In this document: positions 10,236 to 22,154 of the stretch, one piece after another
How the letters are laid out: each line of letters starts with the position of its first letter
Numbering within the stretch: the stretch's first letter is position 1
Assembly (NCBI GenBank): GCA_030710605.1
Contig: CP092877.1
Span: 76,860,909-76,924,908 of the forward strand
DNA: 64,000 nucleotides
Source: Cordylochernes scorpioides
Lineage: Eukaryota; Arthropoda; Arachnida; Pseudoscorpiones; Chernetidae
Reading direction: 5' to 3'
Position numbers and translations under genes: made by a program
Notes under the pieces: model-generated
Told to the model about the DNA's origin: nothing
The model's input: only the letters and a program-made list of their open reading frames with translations
The model's database searches: none

Positions 10236-10555
10236 TAGCCACTCGGGTAGCTTGTCATACAATAAGTAGGTAATTATCCATATGTTTAGAAAATAAGAAT
10301 TCCCTACTTTTTCTTATCCAAATCATTTATATATTCAAAGATTTTGTTTATAAATTTCTCTCTAATTTAAAAAATGAAGTTATATAATAATTCACAATAA
10401 ATTATCTCTACCTTTTTTCAATGGTTTGAAAGTATTCTTTCGTCGTATCTACACAAATTGAACAAATTCTGATAAAATAAAGCAAAACGCGCCATCAATA
10501 TATAAGACAAGAAATCATTAAATCATGATTGTAAACAACAATGATTTCCCTATTC
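10235..10555. other. AT-rich spacer
   Basis: No gene or element end recognised. Confidence 0.4.
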
Positions 10556-10609
10556 TCAATAGAAGAAACACAAGTCAGGCAATAGTGATTCGTTTACATA
10601 AAAGAAGAG

Positions 10610-10740
10610 AATGATTTTTAACGCCTTTCCAAATGTTTTAATTTTTGTTTGCTCCTGACAAGGACAAAAGTTTTTTGTCGAAACGTCGAGATAATAAAAA
10701 GATTTACTGGCCGAAGTATCTTTATTTTCAAGAAATATGA
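10610..10740 (+). mobile_element. Penelope-associated repeat fragment
   Basis: Matches 38530-38640, the reverse complement of 57985-58105, and 60955-61200. Landmarks are GCCTTTCCAAATGTTTTAA, the hammerhead core, GAGATAATAAAAAGATTTACTGG and GGCCGAAGT. No Penelope coding sequence adjoins this copy. Confidence 0.6.
10654..10687 (+). ncRNA. Hammerhead ribozyme-like motif, core mutated
   Basis: CTGACAAG, then a stem (GGACAAAA paired with TTTTTGTC) and CGAAACGTC. The layout is that of a type I hammerhead with a minimal ACGT stem III. The conserved CUGANGA core reads CTGACAA here, so this copy is probably inactive. Confidence 0.6.
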
Positions 10741-11225
10741 ATTCCGGCCAGGCATACCCATTCCAAGAGTCTAGCATCAGTATCACTATAAAAGGAAGTT
10801 CCAAAAAATGCAATATAACAGCGGTATGGTAGATTAAACTGACGAAACCGCTAGGAGGGTTCACCACTGATGAGCCAGGCCCTCTCATTAATTTTCCATT
10901 GCAGTAAGGGCAGTAGAAATTGTTTAATTTCAAAAAAGAATCTTACGCGTCTAAAATAGTTTCTAATTTTCATAGAAGAAGCTCTTCTTCCCAACTTGTA
11001 TATCTTCTTCTAAAGCACGAATGTTTCTTTTACACAAAAACAAACTTCTACTATCCTTACTGCGATGAAAAAATAGTGAGAGGGCTTGGTTCATCATTTG
11101 TGAACCCTCCAAGCGATTTAGAAGTAAGAACAGTAAAAGTTTGTGTTGTGTGTAGAAGAAAAATTCTGCTTTATTGCTTTCATTTCTTATAAATTCTGAT
11201 AAGATAATTTGTGACACCAAATTTT
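10741..11225. mobile_element. MITE family A fragments (foldback, GGGAGGGCCTGGCTCATCAG)
   Basis: 10780-10975 carries the arm GTAGATTAAACTG..GCGAAACCGCT, GGAGGGTTCACCACTGATGAGCCAGGCCC, then GCAGTAAGGGCAGTAGAAATTG and AATAGTTTCTAATTTTC. 11045-11120 is a shorter inner piece in the opposite sense (CTATCCTTACTGCGATG..GGCTTGGTTCATC). The complete hairpin is at 33060-33360. Confidence 0.7.
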
Positions 11226-11437
11226 TCTATAGAAAATTTTAAATGGTCCGAATCTTTATACTTTATAATGGTGTTCGCCAATCTTACATTTAGGAATTGT
11301 TGTTCAAATTATGTTTTTCACTAAATGTTGTTATCTTGGCTGTTTTTTTTTTTTGCCTTTCATGTGATGTATGAAACCTGGTTGATTATGTAATGCATAC
11401 ATGAAACCTTTATTGAAGACTTTCTTTCATGAACACC

Positions 11438-12655
11438 TATACTTATGGACAAAACTTAAGGAAGTGGAAAGTCTTTGCTGTCTCCGGTTGTATATTTTTT
11501 TAAGAAGGCAGAAAAGCAATTTTGTTCAAACTTGGTTATCTCGTGTGTCTTCAATAAAGGTCACTGTGTATCAAATATCTTTTAGAGTTATTGTCAGACT
11601 CGCGAAATACATTCTAAATGGTACAACTTCCTTATGTTTTGTCTGTGAGTGTATATACATTTGGTTATCTCGTATGTCTTCAATAAAGATCACTGTAATA
11701 TCTTTCAGAGTTATTGTCTGAATCCCGATATACAGGCTGTAAGATACAACTTCCTTAAGTTTTGTCCATGAGTGTATATACACTTGGTTATCTCGTGTGT
11801 CTTCAATAAAGATCACTGTGTATAAAATATCTTTTAAAGATTTTGTCTCAATCCCGATATACATGCTAAAAGGTACAACTTCCTTAAGTTTTGTCCATGA
11901 GTGTATATACACTTGGTTATCTCGTGTATCTTCAAAATATATCACTGTGTATTGAATATCTTTCAGAGTTATTATCTGAATCCCGATATGTATGCTAAAA
12001 GGTACAACTTCCTTAAGTTTTGTCCATGAGTGTATATACACTTGGTTATCTTGTGTGTCTTCACACAATAAAGGTTACTGTAATATATTTCAGAGTTATT
12101 GTCTGAATCCCGATATACATGGTAAAAGTTACAACTTCCTTAAGTTTTGTCCATGAGTGTATATACTTTTGGTTATCTCGTGTGTCTTCAATAAAGGTTA
12201 CTGTAATATCTTTTAGAGTTATTGTCTGAATCCCGATATACATGTTAAAAGTTACAACTTCCTTAAGTTTTGTCCATGAGTGTATATACTTTTGGTTATC
12301 TCGTGTGTCTTCAATAAAGGTTACTGTAATATCTTTTAGAGTTATTGTCTGAATCCCGATATACATGTTAAAAGGTACAACTTCCTTAAGTTTTGTCCAT
12401 GAGTGTATATACACTTGGTTATCTCGTGTGTCTTCAATAAGGATCACTGTAATATCTTTCAGAGTTATTGTCTGAATCCCGATATACATGTTAAAAGGTA
12501 CAACTTCCTTAAGTTTTGTCCATGAGTGTATATACACTTGGTTATCTCGTGTGTCTTCAATAAGGATCACTGTAATATCTTTCAGAGTTATTGTCTGAAT
12601 CCCGATATACATGTTAAAAGGTACTACTTTACTAAGTTTTGTCCAATTGTGTATA
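11438..12655 (+). repeat. MITE family B (Tc1/mariner-like ends) with ~124-bp internal array
   Basis: Starts with the terminus ACTTATGGACAAAACTTAAGG and the GGAGACAAAGGCAATTTTG-like core. The 3' half is then repeated about nine times (TTGGTTATCTCGTGTGTCTTC, ATATCTTTCAGAGTTATTG, CTGAATCCCGATATACATG, ACAACTTCCTTAAG). The single-copy form is at 51877-52107. The array is open on the minus strand for 165 and 229 codons purely because the period is in frame; this is not a gene. Confidence 0.8.
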
Positions 12656-13205
12656 TTCCTATATAAGTCTGGACATATCAATACTAAATTTGTTTTCTTC
12701 GAAATTAACTTCTTCAAGACATACCTGTTCTTATTCGCTAAGAGAATCATTTTTGGAATGTCATTTTCATTACAACTTTAACTCTCATAGGATATTTTAG
12801 ATATTTTTCACAATTTCATTTTGAAAATTTATAGATTAGATATTCAAGTAAAATTCAACTCCTTTACCATAAATTCATTTTATATTTTACTAAATTTATA
12901 TTAATAATATATTCTTCAATTTAAGTATAAATACAATGACACGATACAAAATAGATATGTTTATTACACTTACACATGAACATTATTCCCTTTCAAATTT
13001 AAAATATATTCTTCTACTTCTATTTTTATTTATGTCAAAATATCTCGACTATTATTTTTTAATATCTATTTGAACATAATATTTTCAATTGGTATGTGTG
13101 CCCCATATGTATATAATCACATATATAAACCTATGTGTGTACATACTTACTCTTCCATCCTTTGTGAATAATAAATTTAATGAGAATATAATAGAAGCAT
13201 ACTAT
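12656..13205. other. AT-rich spacer
   Basis: No coding frame or repeat end recognised. Confidence 0.45.
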
Positions 13206-13210
13206 CATAT

Positions 13211-13258
13211 GCATTCATGAACAAAATATAAAGAAGTGGAATGATGTCGCCGTCGTCT

Positions 13259-13294
<36 letters not shown>

Positions 13295-13433
13295 AAGGAG
13301 ACAGAGGCAATTTTGTTCAAACTAAACTTGATTATATGTAAAGGTTATTGTGTATTAAATATCTTTCAGAGTTAGTGTCTGAATCCCGACATGCTAAAAG
13401 ATGAAACTTCCTTAAGTTTTGACTATAAGTGTA
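13211..13433 (+). mobile_element. MITE family B, single copy with long T tract
   Basis: Terminus CATTCATGAACAAAATATAAAGAAG, a run of over 30 T, the AGGAGACAGAGGCAATTTTG core, then ACTTCCTTAAGTTTTGACTATAAGTG. The termini are imperfect inverted repeats flanked by TA. Confidence 0.7.
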
Positions 13434-14297
13434 TCTGTGTGTATTTAAAATGTAGATTTTCTTTAAACATTGTTAATACTTTATGTAAAGTTTTTGTAAA
13501 CAGAGCAGTGTCAATTCTTAATTCTTATAAACGTTACTATCTTCTGAACAGTTTATAATATGCTAATTTTTCTATATTCTATATATATATATGTTAAAAG
13601 CTATTTTCTTCAACATATGCATTTATACATATTTATATTGATGAAATTTGTAAAATATGTTTTTAAATTGCTAAAAATAAATGTGTTCAAAATTAATATT
13701 GTATTTTTATTATTATTTTATTACATTAATTTTCGTGAGTGAGAAATTTCTATTGTTAAGAAACCAATATCAACCATTGTGAAACTTCCATTGTTTAAGC
13801 TCTTAGTAACTACTATCTGTTATATTATCAATTGAATACCTACAAAGGGGGGGGGGGTTCATCTAGCAACCATTGTGTAACTTCCATTGTTTAAGCTCTT
13901 AGCAATAACTCTCTGTTTTCACCTACTGCTGGAATGCCCAATCTTCTTCACCGCTAGACAACAGACAATAAATAATGTTGTAGATCTATATCAATTTGTA
14001 AATAGCAGAGAGAATTATCATAGATTTAACTATTTATGTGAATATATTTATGATTTTCTTTCAAACCTTAAAGGCTCAGGTTCCTAATATATATTATTGT
14101 TTCTCTTTTTATTTCGATTAATTTTTCTTGTATAATATGTTTATAACTGTTTCTGATTCTCCGCCAGGTGGCCAAAGGGAAAGGTTGCGTGAAACGACAG
14201 CTCCTGCTAGGTAATTTATTTTTATAGCTTTTTCGCCGTACTTTATAAAAAAAGAGCTATTTTTTTATTGAGGTGATATTGGTAAATTTATATCCTC

Positions 14298-15229
14298 ATG
14301 AGGCCAATTGTAATTCTTATCATAATTTATTTAAATTTACAGCGAAACAAGCTTCGCTCAACTTTTAGCTATGCAAATTTTGATTCGTGTGAAAATTGTG
14401 CAAATTATAGTTTGGCAATGGATCTGGGTTATGTTGAGAATCTGAAATTCAAGATTCAGATTCAGTACAGAAGGCCAAATCTTAGATGTATAATTTTGAT
14501 GTTATTACTGATATCTGGCATAGAGCAAAACCCGGGACCTAGGCCCACTAGGCAAACTACGCTCGAGTCATGTATGGAAGGTGATATTCGACAATTGATT
14601 GGTGCAATCTCAAATAAAATGGATAACTGGGGGGATAAATTAGAGACAAGATTACTTTCTATAGAGCAAGGAGTTGATAAATTAAATCGACGTATACAAC
14701 AACTGGAGAATACTATGGAAAACACGGTAAATCTGTCTCGAAGAATTCTGAAAGGATCCAAGAAATTGAGAAAAGAATAGATTTCACGGAGATGAAAATG
14801 AGAGAAAGTAATTTAATTTTTTACGGAGTCGAAAAGAAAGAAAATGAAACACAAGCGATGAATCTCTCGCAAAAATAAAACAGATAATTACGGATAATAT
14901 GCAAAAAAATCTCCGAGAATATTAACATCCTTAAATGTCATCGATTATCTAAAAGGCCGAGCGCACCCCTACTGGTTGAAATACCCAAATATGAAGACAG
15001 AATAAAATTATTTAGGAATGCATCCAAGCTTAAGCAATTAAGGATTTACATAAATAAGGATTACACCTTAAAAGTTAGAGAACAGCGTCGATTGTTGATT
15101 AAAAAGAGAAAAGAACTTTTGGCTAAAGGAATCTCATCTAGACTTCGAGATAGCCAGTTGATTGTGGGAAGTACTGTTTACCAAGTTATAAATAATAAGA
15201 TCATGAGTTCAGAAGGAACTGAGATATAG
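14298..15229 (+). pseudogene. LINE ORF1 with a 2A ribosome-skipping motif
   Basis: The first frame (14298-14780) has a Leu-rich segment and GIEQNPGP at residues 74-81 (14517-14540), matching the 2A consensus D/G-x-E-x-N-P-G-P. Residues ~95-150 form a predicted coiled coil (heptads around LETRLLSIEQGVDKLNRRIQQLENTM). A one-base shift near 14730 leads into EKRIDFTEMKMRESNLIFYGV, the RRM-like start of LINE ORF1 proteins. After stops at ~14875-14915 the carboxyl-terminal domain follows (LFRNASKLK, INKDYTLKVREQRR) to a stop at 15227-15229. 2A motifs in ORF1 are known in CR1/L2/Rex1-type LINEs, where they would release an N-terminal peptide co-translationally. This copy is dead. Confidence 0.8.
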
Positions 15230-15239
15230 CAAGCACTCA

Positions 15240-15930
15240 GAAAGGAACTGGAAGGATCACATTATATCTCTTTTTACAGGCAAGAAAATGTCACCATCAA
15301 TCACATATAGCTAATAGGAATGAAAACCTAAACTAGTTGATTTAACAACTATTAACACTTGGTCACAATTATGTAAATATTATGTATTGGAATTTTTCCA
15401 ATTTACGTTTTCCCTTTCAGTAATTATTTAAAACAATTTGAAATATTTGCTATAACGGAAACTTGGTGCCAATTTGTTCTAAAACTCGAGATCGAGAATT
15501 TCCAGGTTCACCAATCACTTGCCAGAAAAATCTCGGGTCAGGGAAGAAGCTCTGAAGACATCATTGTGGGAATTTATAACAAAAATAAACACATACTGGA
15601 CAATGTTGAAGAGAAAACTAATTGGATTTCGGTTACTTAAAATGAACCCAAGCATAGATTCATTGCTGACTTGTATAACCTTTACGTATCTACCTCCTAA
15701 CGAACTCAAACTAGAGAATATATATCACGATCAAGATACACAATGGACTGGAGATAATTTATATGGTGAACTAAACATTCGCACCAACCACCTTGGAGAC
15801 TTTCTTAACCTGCTGGATATCTCAACTTTATTGTCGCGAGATCTTTCCTCAAGAGATATAATAACATCTACCCATGTTAATACTCTAGTTCCCCAGCAAG
15901 CCCTTTCTTGCTTCTCTCTCCCTTGACACA
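15240..15930 (+). pseudogene. LINE ORF2 endonuclease remnant and tail
   Basis: Peptides typical of the apurinic endonuclease domain appear in shifting frames: EIFAITETWC, GRSSEDIIVGIYNK and IDSLLTCITFTYLPPNE. A 135-codon frame (15519-15926) joins endonuclease residue to unrelated downstream sequence. No reverse transcriptase motif is present. Confidence 0.6.
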
Positions 15931-17215
15931 TTGTAAATAGCATTATTGTAACTATTGTATATACCCTTTTCTACTTGGAGAAGTTGTATAAGACCAAAGG
16001 GTCATAACAGGTACTTTTGTTGTTGTTAATACGGCTATTCTTGTATGTACCCTACAATTCTGTGCTTGGAGAATCCGTGTAAGACTGAATTGTCTTAATA
16101 AAGCTTTTTGTTGTTGTTGTATAACTGTTTCTGTTTTAAAAAAATGTAAATCGACGCAATTATCCCTACCCGGGATATCGCGTTATGTGTGTTGAAATAA
16201 AATAAAATAATAAAAATAACTCTCTGTTTATTATCAATTGAATCCCTACAAAGGTTCATCTAGCAAACATTGTGAAACTCCCATTGTTTAGGCTCTCAGT
16301 AACAACTCTCTGTTAGATAATCAATTGAATTCCTACAAAGGTTCATCTAGCAACCATTGTGAAACTTCCATTGTTTAAGCTCTTTGCAACAACTCTCTGT
16401 TATATTATCAATTGAATCCCTACAAAGGGGTTCATCTAGCAACCATTGTGGAACTTCTATTGTTAAAGCTCTTAGCAATAACTCCCTGTTATATCATCAG
16501 ATAAATCCCTTCAAAGGTTCATCTAGCAACCATTGTGAAACTTCCATTGTTTAAGCTCTCTCTCTCTCTCTCTTAGCAATAACTCTCTGTTTTATTATCA
16601 ATTGAATTCCTACAAAAGTTCATCTAGCAACCATTGTGAAACTTCCATTGTTTAAGCTCTTTGCAACAACTCTCTGTTATATTATCAATTGAATCCCTAC
16701 AAAGGTTCATCTAGCAACCATTGTGAAACATCTATTGTTAAAGCTCTTAGCAATAACTCCCTGTTATATCATCAAATAAATCCCTACAAAGATTCATCTA
16801 GCAACCATCGTGAAACTTCCATTGTTTAAGCTCTCTCTCTCTATCTTAGCAATAACTCTCTGTTTTATTATCAATTGAATCCCTACAAAGGTTCATCTAG
16901 CAACCATTATGTAACTTCGTTTGTTAAAGCTCTTAGCAACAACCCTCTGTTATATTATCAATTGAATCCCTACAAAGGTTCATCTAGCAACCATTGAGAA
17001 ACTTCCATTGTTTAAGCTCTCAGCAACAACTCTCAGTGATATTTTCAATTGAATCCCTACAAAGGTTCATCTAGCAACCATTGTGAAACTTCCATTGTTT
17101 AAGCTCTTAGCAACAACTCTCTGTTATATTATCAATTGAATCCCTACAAAGGTTCATCTGTCAACCATTGTGAAACTTCTATTGTTAAAGCTCTTAGCAG
17201 CAACCCTCTGTTATA

Positions 17216-18479
17216 CAAGGTATGTCCCATAAGTTCCCGGACTGGGTCCATAAAAAAATAAATAAATGAAAAATGTAAATGAATTTGACTGTTTATTATA
17301 GAAAAGATATCTGGCTACACGGTGGTACCAATATCGAGGCGGTACTTGCGCGCGCGCCAAGGTTATTATAATTTATTTAAAGGTCACACCTAGCGCTGCG
17401 GCGATTTTGCGATGGAACAAAAATTGAAGCAGAGGATTTGCATAGAATTTTGTGTGAAACTTCAAATATCAGCAACCGAAACTTTTGAAATGCTTAATAA
17501 AGCGTTCCCCAATGACGCCCCAAAGAGAACAACTGTTTTTGAATGGCATTCTAGATTTAAAGCTGGCAGAATTTCCATTGAAGATGATCCTCGTCAAGGA
17601 CGCCCAAAAGAAAATCCTCGAACCACTTTGCTGGAGCTAGAGCAAGACACAGGCATCTCTAAAACAACGATTGGAAGGATCGTAACCGAAGATTTGAAGC
17701 TCAAAAAGACTCCTGCAAAATGCATCCCAAGATTCTTCACTAATGAGCAAAATCTGTGTCGGCTTGCAACCTGTGAAGACATGTTTAAAATGACAAGAAC
17801 GGATCCAGAATGGAAAGACAAGATGATCACAGGCGATGAGACATGGGTCTATGGCTATGACCCTGAAACCAAACCTCAACCTGCCGAGTGGAGAGGTTAG
17901 GGTGAGCCTAGACCCAAAAAAATCCAGAAACAAGGTGTTGCTGGTCGCTTTTTCGGATAACAAGGGCATTGTTCATCACGAGTATCTTCCTGCAGGCCAA
18001 ACAGTTATTAAGGAAATGTATTTGGGCATTCTTCGCCGTCTAAGGGAAGCGATTCGAAAAAAAAAAGGCCAGAAAAATGGACTAATGGTGGCTGGATCCT
18101 ACATCATGACAATGCTCGCCCTCACACAGCGCACTTGATGACTAGCTTTTTGGCGAAAAACGAGACACAAATCCTACTTCAACCACCCTATTTCCCAGAC
18201 ATCGCACCAAATGACTTTTTCCTGTTCCCCAAACTTAAAACAGTTCTAAAAGGAAGACATTTTGACACCAGGGATGACATAATAGAAAAATCGCCGTTAG
18301 CATTGAAGAGCATTCCAAAAGAGGCTTATAAAAACTGTTTCGACAATTGGGAGAAACGATGGCGCTGGTGCGTTGAAGCAAGGGGGGATTACTTTGAAAA
18401 GTTTTAATAAAAAAAAATTTTAAAAATCTTACCTTTTTTTTTTATGGACCCAGTCCGGGAACTTATGGGACATACCTTG
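17216..18479 (+). mobile_element. mariner transposon with intact termini
   Basis: 1264 bp, bounded by CAAGGTATGTCCCATAAG... and its inverted copy ...CTTATGGGACATACCTTG. The inverted repeat is ~40 bp and continues through TTCCCGGACTGGGTCCATAA. TA duplications lie at 17214-17215 and 18480-18481. Removing the element restores the satellite unit exactly (CTGTTA-TATTATCAATTG), so the target was a pre-existing satellite copy. Confidence 0.95.
17412..18407 (+). pseudogene. mariner transposase, D,D34D type, broken
   Basis: A ~330-residue transposase. The N-terminus has the paired helix-turn-helix region (VFEWHSRFKAGR, DDPRQGRP). The catalytic motifs are all visible: TGDETWVYGYDPETK, then LHHDNARPHTAH, then PPYFPDIAPNDFFLFPKLK. 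Three lesions break it: an in-frame TAG at 17898-17900, a frame change in the A run just after (near 17920), and another in the A run at ~18060. The C-terminus reads WRWCVEARGDYFEKF before TAA. The inverted repeats are intact, so it could be moved in trans. Confidence 0.93.
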
Positions 18480-18870
18480 TATTATCAATTGAATCCCTAC
18501 AAAGGTTCATCTAGCAACCATTGAGAAACTTCCATTGTTTAAGCTCTCAGCAACAACTCTCAGTTATATTTTCAATTGAATCCCTACAAAGGTATATCTA
18601 GCAACCATTGTGAAACTTCCATTGTTTAAGCTCTTAGCAATAACTCCCGTTGTGAAACTTCCGTTGTTTAAGCTCTCAGCAACAACTCTCTGTTATATTA
18701 TCAATTGAATCCCTACAAAGGTTCATCTAGCAACCATTGTGTAACTTCCATTGTTTAAACTTTTAGCAACAACTCTCTGTTATATTATCAATTGAATCCC
18801 TACAAAGGGGTTCATCTAGCAACCATTGTGTAACTTGCATTGTTTAAGCTCTCAACAACAACTGTCTGTT

Positions 18871-19085
18871 ATAATAGAAGTGAATAAGACCTAAATCAAA
18901 TTATTTAATAATGTCTTCAATCAAAAATGATAAAGCACAATTTGGATTATAGATTATAATACAAGAAAATGAGGCCTAATCCAAATAATTTGAAAGTGTG
19001 AACACATTATTAAATTATTCGGATTAGGTCTTATTTTCTTGTATTTTAATCTATAATCCAAATTGTGTTTTATCAACTATCTGTT
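18871..19085. mobile_element. Hairpin MITE D, copy 1
   Basis: Two arms of ~65 bp: CACAATTTGGATTATAGATT, ATAATACAAGAAAATGAGGC, CTAATCCAAATAATTT and the reverse complement after a short loop (GGATTAGGTCTTATTTTCTT...CCAAATTGTG). It is inserted in satellite at CTGTTATA, and satellite resumes after it. Confidence 0.8.
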
Positions 19086-19369
19086 ATATTTTCAATTTAA
19101 TCCCTACAAATTTGAGATCTTATATAATTTTAAGATTATATATGCATGTGGTGTGACATATTTGTAATTCACAAACTATAAAAAGTTATAAATTACAGTA
19201 AAGTTATAGTTAATATTATTTGCTTATTTAATATATTAATATATATATATATATAATCATAAATTAATAAATTTTATTATTTTAATTCGTCTACACACAT
19301 TTTGTAGAATGTTTATGTTTATTCATAAGCCGATAAGATCCTCATGTGTAATTTTTTTTTTATTATTTC

Positions 19370-19662
19370 TAGCACACGTGGTACAGGCCATGATAATCAT
19401 GGTGGGTAGTTAGCGACTGCTTTTACTGTAAGCGCACCACATGTCTACACATGTGAAAAGCAGTTCAACTTTGCACTTACAAATGTGCCAGAGCCCCGTT
19501 TGGTTACTTGCACTCGCTGGTGGGGTTGGACTTTTGCAAGAATCGGGGGCTATTGGAGCATTTTTTTTTTTATCAGAAAAAAAGTGTCCAATGCGGCAAT
19601 CGTACCCGGGTCGTAGTGGTCGGAGACCAAACGGTTCAACCAGCCTTCCAACGACCCCCCCC
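19370..19662 (-). mobile_element. tRNA-related SINE family 3, copy 1
   Basis: On the minus strand: head GTTGGAAGGCTGGTTGAACCG, B-box position GGGTACGATTGCC (mutated), then CATTGGACAC and a body through GAACTGCTTTTCACATGTG and ATGATTATCATGGCCTG to GTGCTAGAAATAATAAA. A polycytosine run lies at the head side (19660-19675). The 96-codon plus-strand frame is incidental. Confidence 0.7.
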
Positions 19663-19675
19663 CCCCCCCTCCCCT

Positions 19676-20398
19676 TGTTAAACCTCTTAGCAACAATTAA
19701 TATATACAGTTATCAGAGTCATCAACAATAAAAATATTTACGTAATATACGTAAAATACGTAACTAGTATGACTGAAATTTAGCAGTATGTATAGTAGAA
19801 TCTGGAAAAACTTATATTGAATATTTCAGGTCTCTATCCCGTATATTCTTCGAGTTATTTGCAAATTTGAGTTGCAAATTTGCTCTTTCGCTCGCAAGCA
19901 GCGCCTCTAGCGGTGAAGATGGGAGGTAATATCAGCTGACCTAATGTACATGTAAAACGTGTTTTAACAGGACATAGAAAAAAATATAGAAGAGATATTT
20001 GTCGCATTTTTAGCCAAGAAATTTGAAATTGACAGGTTCTGGGCAAAAATAGTTTTTTTTTTTAGTCAGAAAATGATTATGACAATATTGCTGTATCATA
20101 TTTGATTATCAGATACAAAATTATATCCGGAAAAATTCCAAAAAGCAGAGACCACGGGTGAAGCCAGTTCAGTTTTAGTATGCAGGAAAAAAAATCTAAC
20201 TGAAAAACATTCATTCGAGCAGAAGACACAAAGCCAGATCATCTCTTTATAAAAATATCGCTTCTCAGACACAAAGTTTGGAGTGGGACGTCTCACAAGA
20301 ATGACATCCACGGCGCCAATTTATAATTGTAACGAATAGTATTTGAATAAAAGCATTTAATCGGGTAAAACCCGGGCGTTGCCCGGGTCATTCGCTAG
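19676..20398 (+). mobile_element. Helitron-type element, 3' end defined
   Basis: Ends with the hairpin CCCGGGC-GTT-GCCCGGG (20371-20387), 7 nt, then TTCG and CTAG (20395-20398) before T, the Helitron 3' signature. The 5' limit is not fixed; TCTCTATCCCGTATATTCTT at ~19831 is a candidate start. No Rep/helicase is present, so it is non-autonomous. The same body recurs at 22155-22877. Confidence 0.75.
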
Positions 20399-21369
20399 TA
20401 CTGTTATATTATCAATTGAATCCCTACAAAAGTTCACCTAGAAATCATTGTGTAATTTCCAATGTTTAAGCTCTTAGCAACAACTCTCTGTTTTATCATC
20501 AATTGAATCCCTACAAAGGTTCATCTAGAAACCATTGTGAAACTTCCATTGTTTAAGCTCTTAACAACAACTCTCTGTTATATTATCAATTGAATCCCTA
20601 CAAAGGTTCATCTAGCAACAATTGTGAAACTTCCATAGTTAAAGCTCTTAGCAACAACTCTCTGTTATATTATCAATTGAATCCGTACAAAGGTTCACTT
20701 AGCAACCATTGTGAAACTTCCATTGTTTAAGCTCTCAGCAACAACTCTTTGTTAGATTATCAATTAAATCCCTGCAAAGGTTCATCAAGCAACCATTGTG
20801 TAACTTCCCTTGTTTAAGCTTTTAGTAACTACTCTGTTATATTATCAATTGTCATCCTACAAAGGTTCATCTAGCAACCATTGTGAAACTTCCATTGTTT
20901 AAGGTCTCTTAGCAACAACTCTCTGTTATATTATCAATTGAATCCCTACAAAGGGGTTCCTCTAGCAACCATTGAGAAACTTCCATTTTTTAGAGCTCTC
21001 AGCAACAACTCTCAGTTATATTTTCAATTGAATCCCTACAAATGTTCATCTAGCAACCATTGTGAAACTTCCATTGTTTAAGCTCTTAGCAATAACTCCC
21101 TGTTATATCATCAAATAAATCCTTACAAAGGTTCATCTAGCAACCATTGTGAAACTTCCGTTGTTTAAGCTCTTAGCAACAACTCTCTGTTATATTATCA
21201 ATTGAATCCCTACAAAGGGGTTCATCTAGCAACCATTGTGTAACTTCCATTGTTTAAACTTTTAGCAACAACTCTCTGTTATATTATCAATTGAATCCCT
21301 ACAAAGGGGTTCATCTAGCAACCATTGTGTAACTTCCATTGTTTAAGCTCTCAACAACAACTCTCTGTT

Positions 21370-21590
21370 ATAATAGAAGTGAATAAGACCTAAATCAAAT
21401 TATTTAATAATGTCTTCAATCAAAAATGATAAAGCACAATTTGGATTATAGATTATAATACAAGAAAATGAGGCCTAATCCAAATAATTTGAAAGTGTGA
21501 ACACATTATTAAATTATTCGGATTAGGTCTTATTTTCTTGTATTTTAATCTATAATCCAAATTGTGTTTTATCAACTATCTGTTATTTTT
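21370..21590. mobile_element. Hairpin MITE D, copy 2
   Basis: Near-identical to 18871-19085, including the satellite junctions, so it was copied as part of the larger block rather than inserted independently. Confidence 0.8.
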
Positions 21591-21844
21591 TCAATTTAAT
21601 CCCTACAAATTTGAGATCTTATATAATTTTAAGATTATATATGCATGTGGTGTGACATATTTGTAATTCACAAACTATAAAAGTTATAAATGACAGTAAA
21701 GTTAGAGTTAATATTATTTGCTTATTTAATCTATTAATATAATCATAAATTAATAAATTTTATTATTTTAATTCGTCTACACACATTGTAGAATGTTTAT
21801 ATTTATTCATAAGCCGATAAGATCCTCATGTTTTTTTTTATTAT

Positions 21845-22142
21845 TTCTAGCACACGTGGTACAGGCCATGATAATCATGGTGGGTAGTTAGCGACTGCTT
21901 TTACTGTAAGCGCACCACATGTCTACACATGTGAAAAGCAGTTCGACTTTGCACTTACAAATGTGCCAGAGCCCCGTTTGGTTACTTGCACTCGCTGGTG
22001 GGGTTGGACTTTTGCAAGAATCGGGGGCTATTGGAGCATTTTTTTTAATCAGAAAAAAAGTGTCCAATGCGGCAATCGTACCCGGGTCGTAGTGGTCGGA
22101 GACCAAACGGTTCAACCAGCCTTCCAACGACCCCCCCCCCCC
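21845..22142 (-). mobile_element. tRNA-related SINE family 3, copy 2
   Basis: Near-identical to copy 1, again with a C run on the head side. Part of the ~2.5-kb duplicated block. Confidence 0.7.
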
Positions 22143-22154
22143 CTCCCCTTGTTA

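Larger units (their letters stand above)
14156..16119 (+). mobile_element. CR1/L2-like LINE, internally deleted, with target-site duplication
   Basis: A 14-bp duplication, TATAACTGTTTCTG (14142-14155 and 16120-16133), brackets ~1.96 kb. The order is a GC-richer 5' UTR, ORF1, a remnant of the ORF2 endonuclease N-terminus (~15420-15720: AITETWCQF, QGRSSEDIIVGIY, TYLPPNE), then a short tail frame and a 3' UTR with two similar terminal blocks. It ends AATAAAGCTTTTTGTTGTTGTTG. The reverse transcriptase is absent, so this copy depended on enzymes supplied in trans. Confidence 0.85.
13935..16215 (+). repeat. Dispersed repeat X, split by a LINE
   Basis: 13935-14155 and 16120-16215 together equal the reverse complement of 7425-7768. 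The LINE entered at TATAACTGTTTCTG. The right end is AT-rich (AAATAAAATAAAATAATAAAA) and resumes satellite. Confidence 0.75.

Noticed and set aside
11571-12750. Minus-strand ORFs of 165 and 229 codons with a regular repeated peptide
   Set aside because: They are the MITE B tandem array, whose period happens to be mostly a multiple of three; no start context, splice sites or non-repetitive part.
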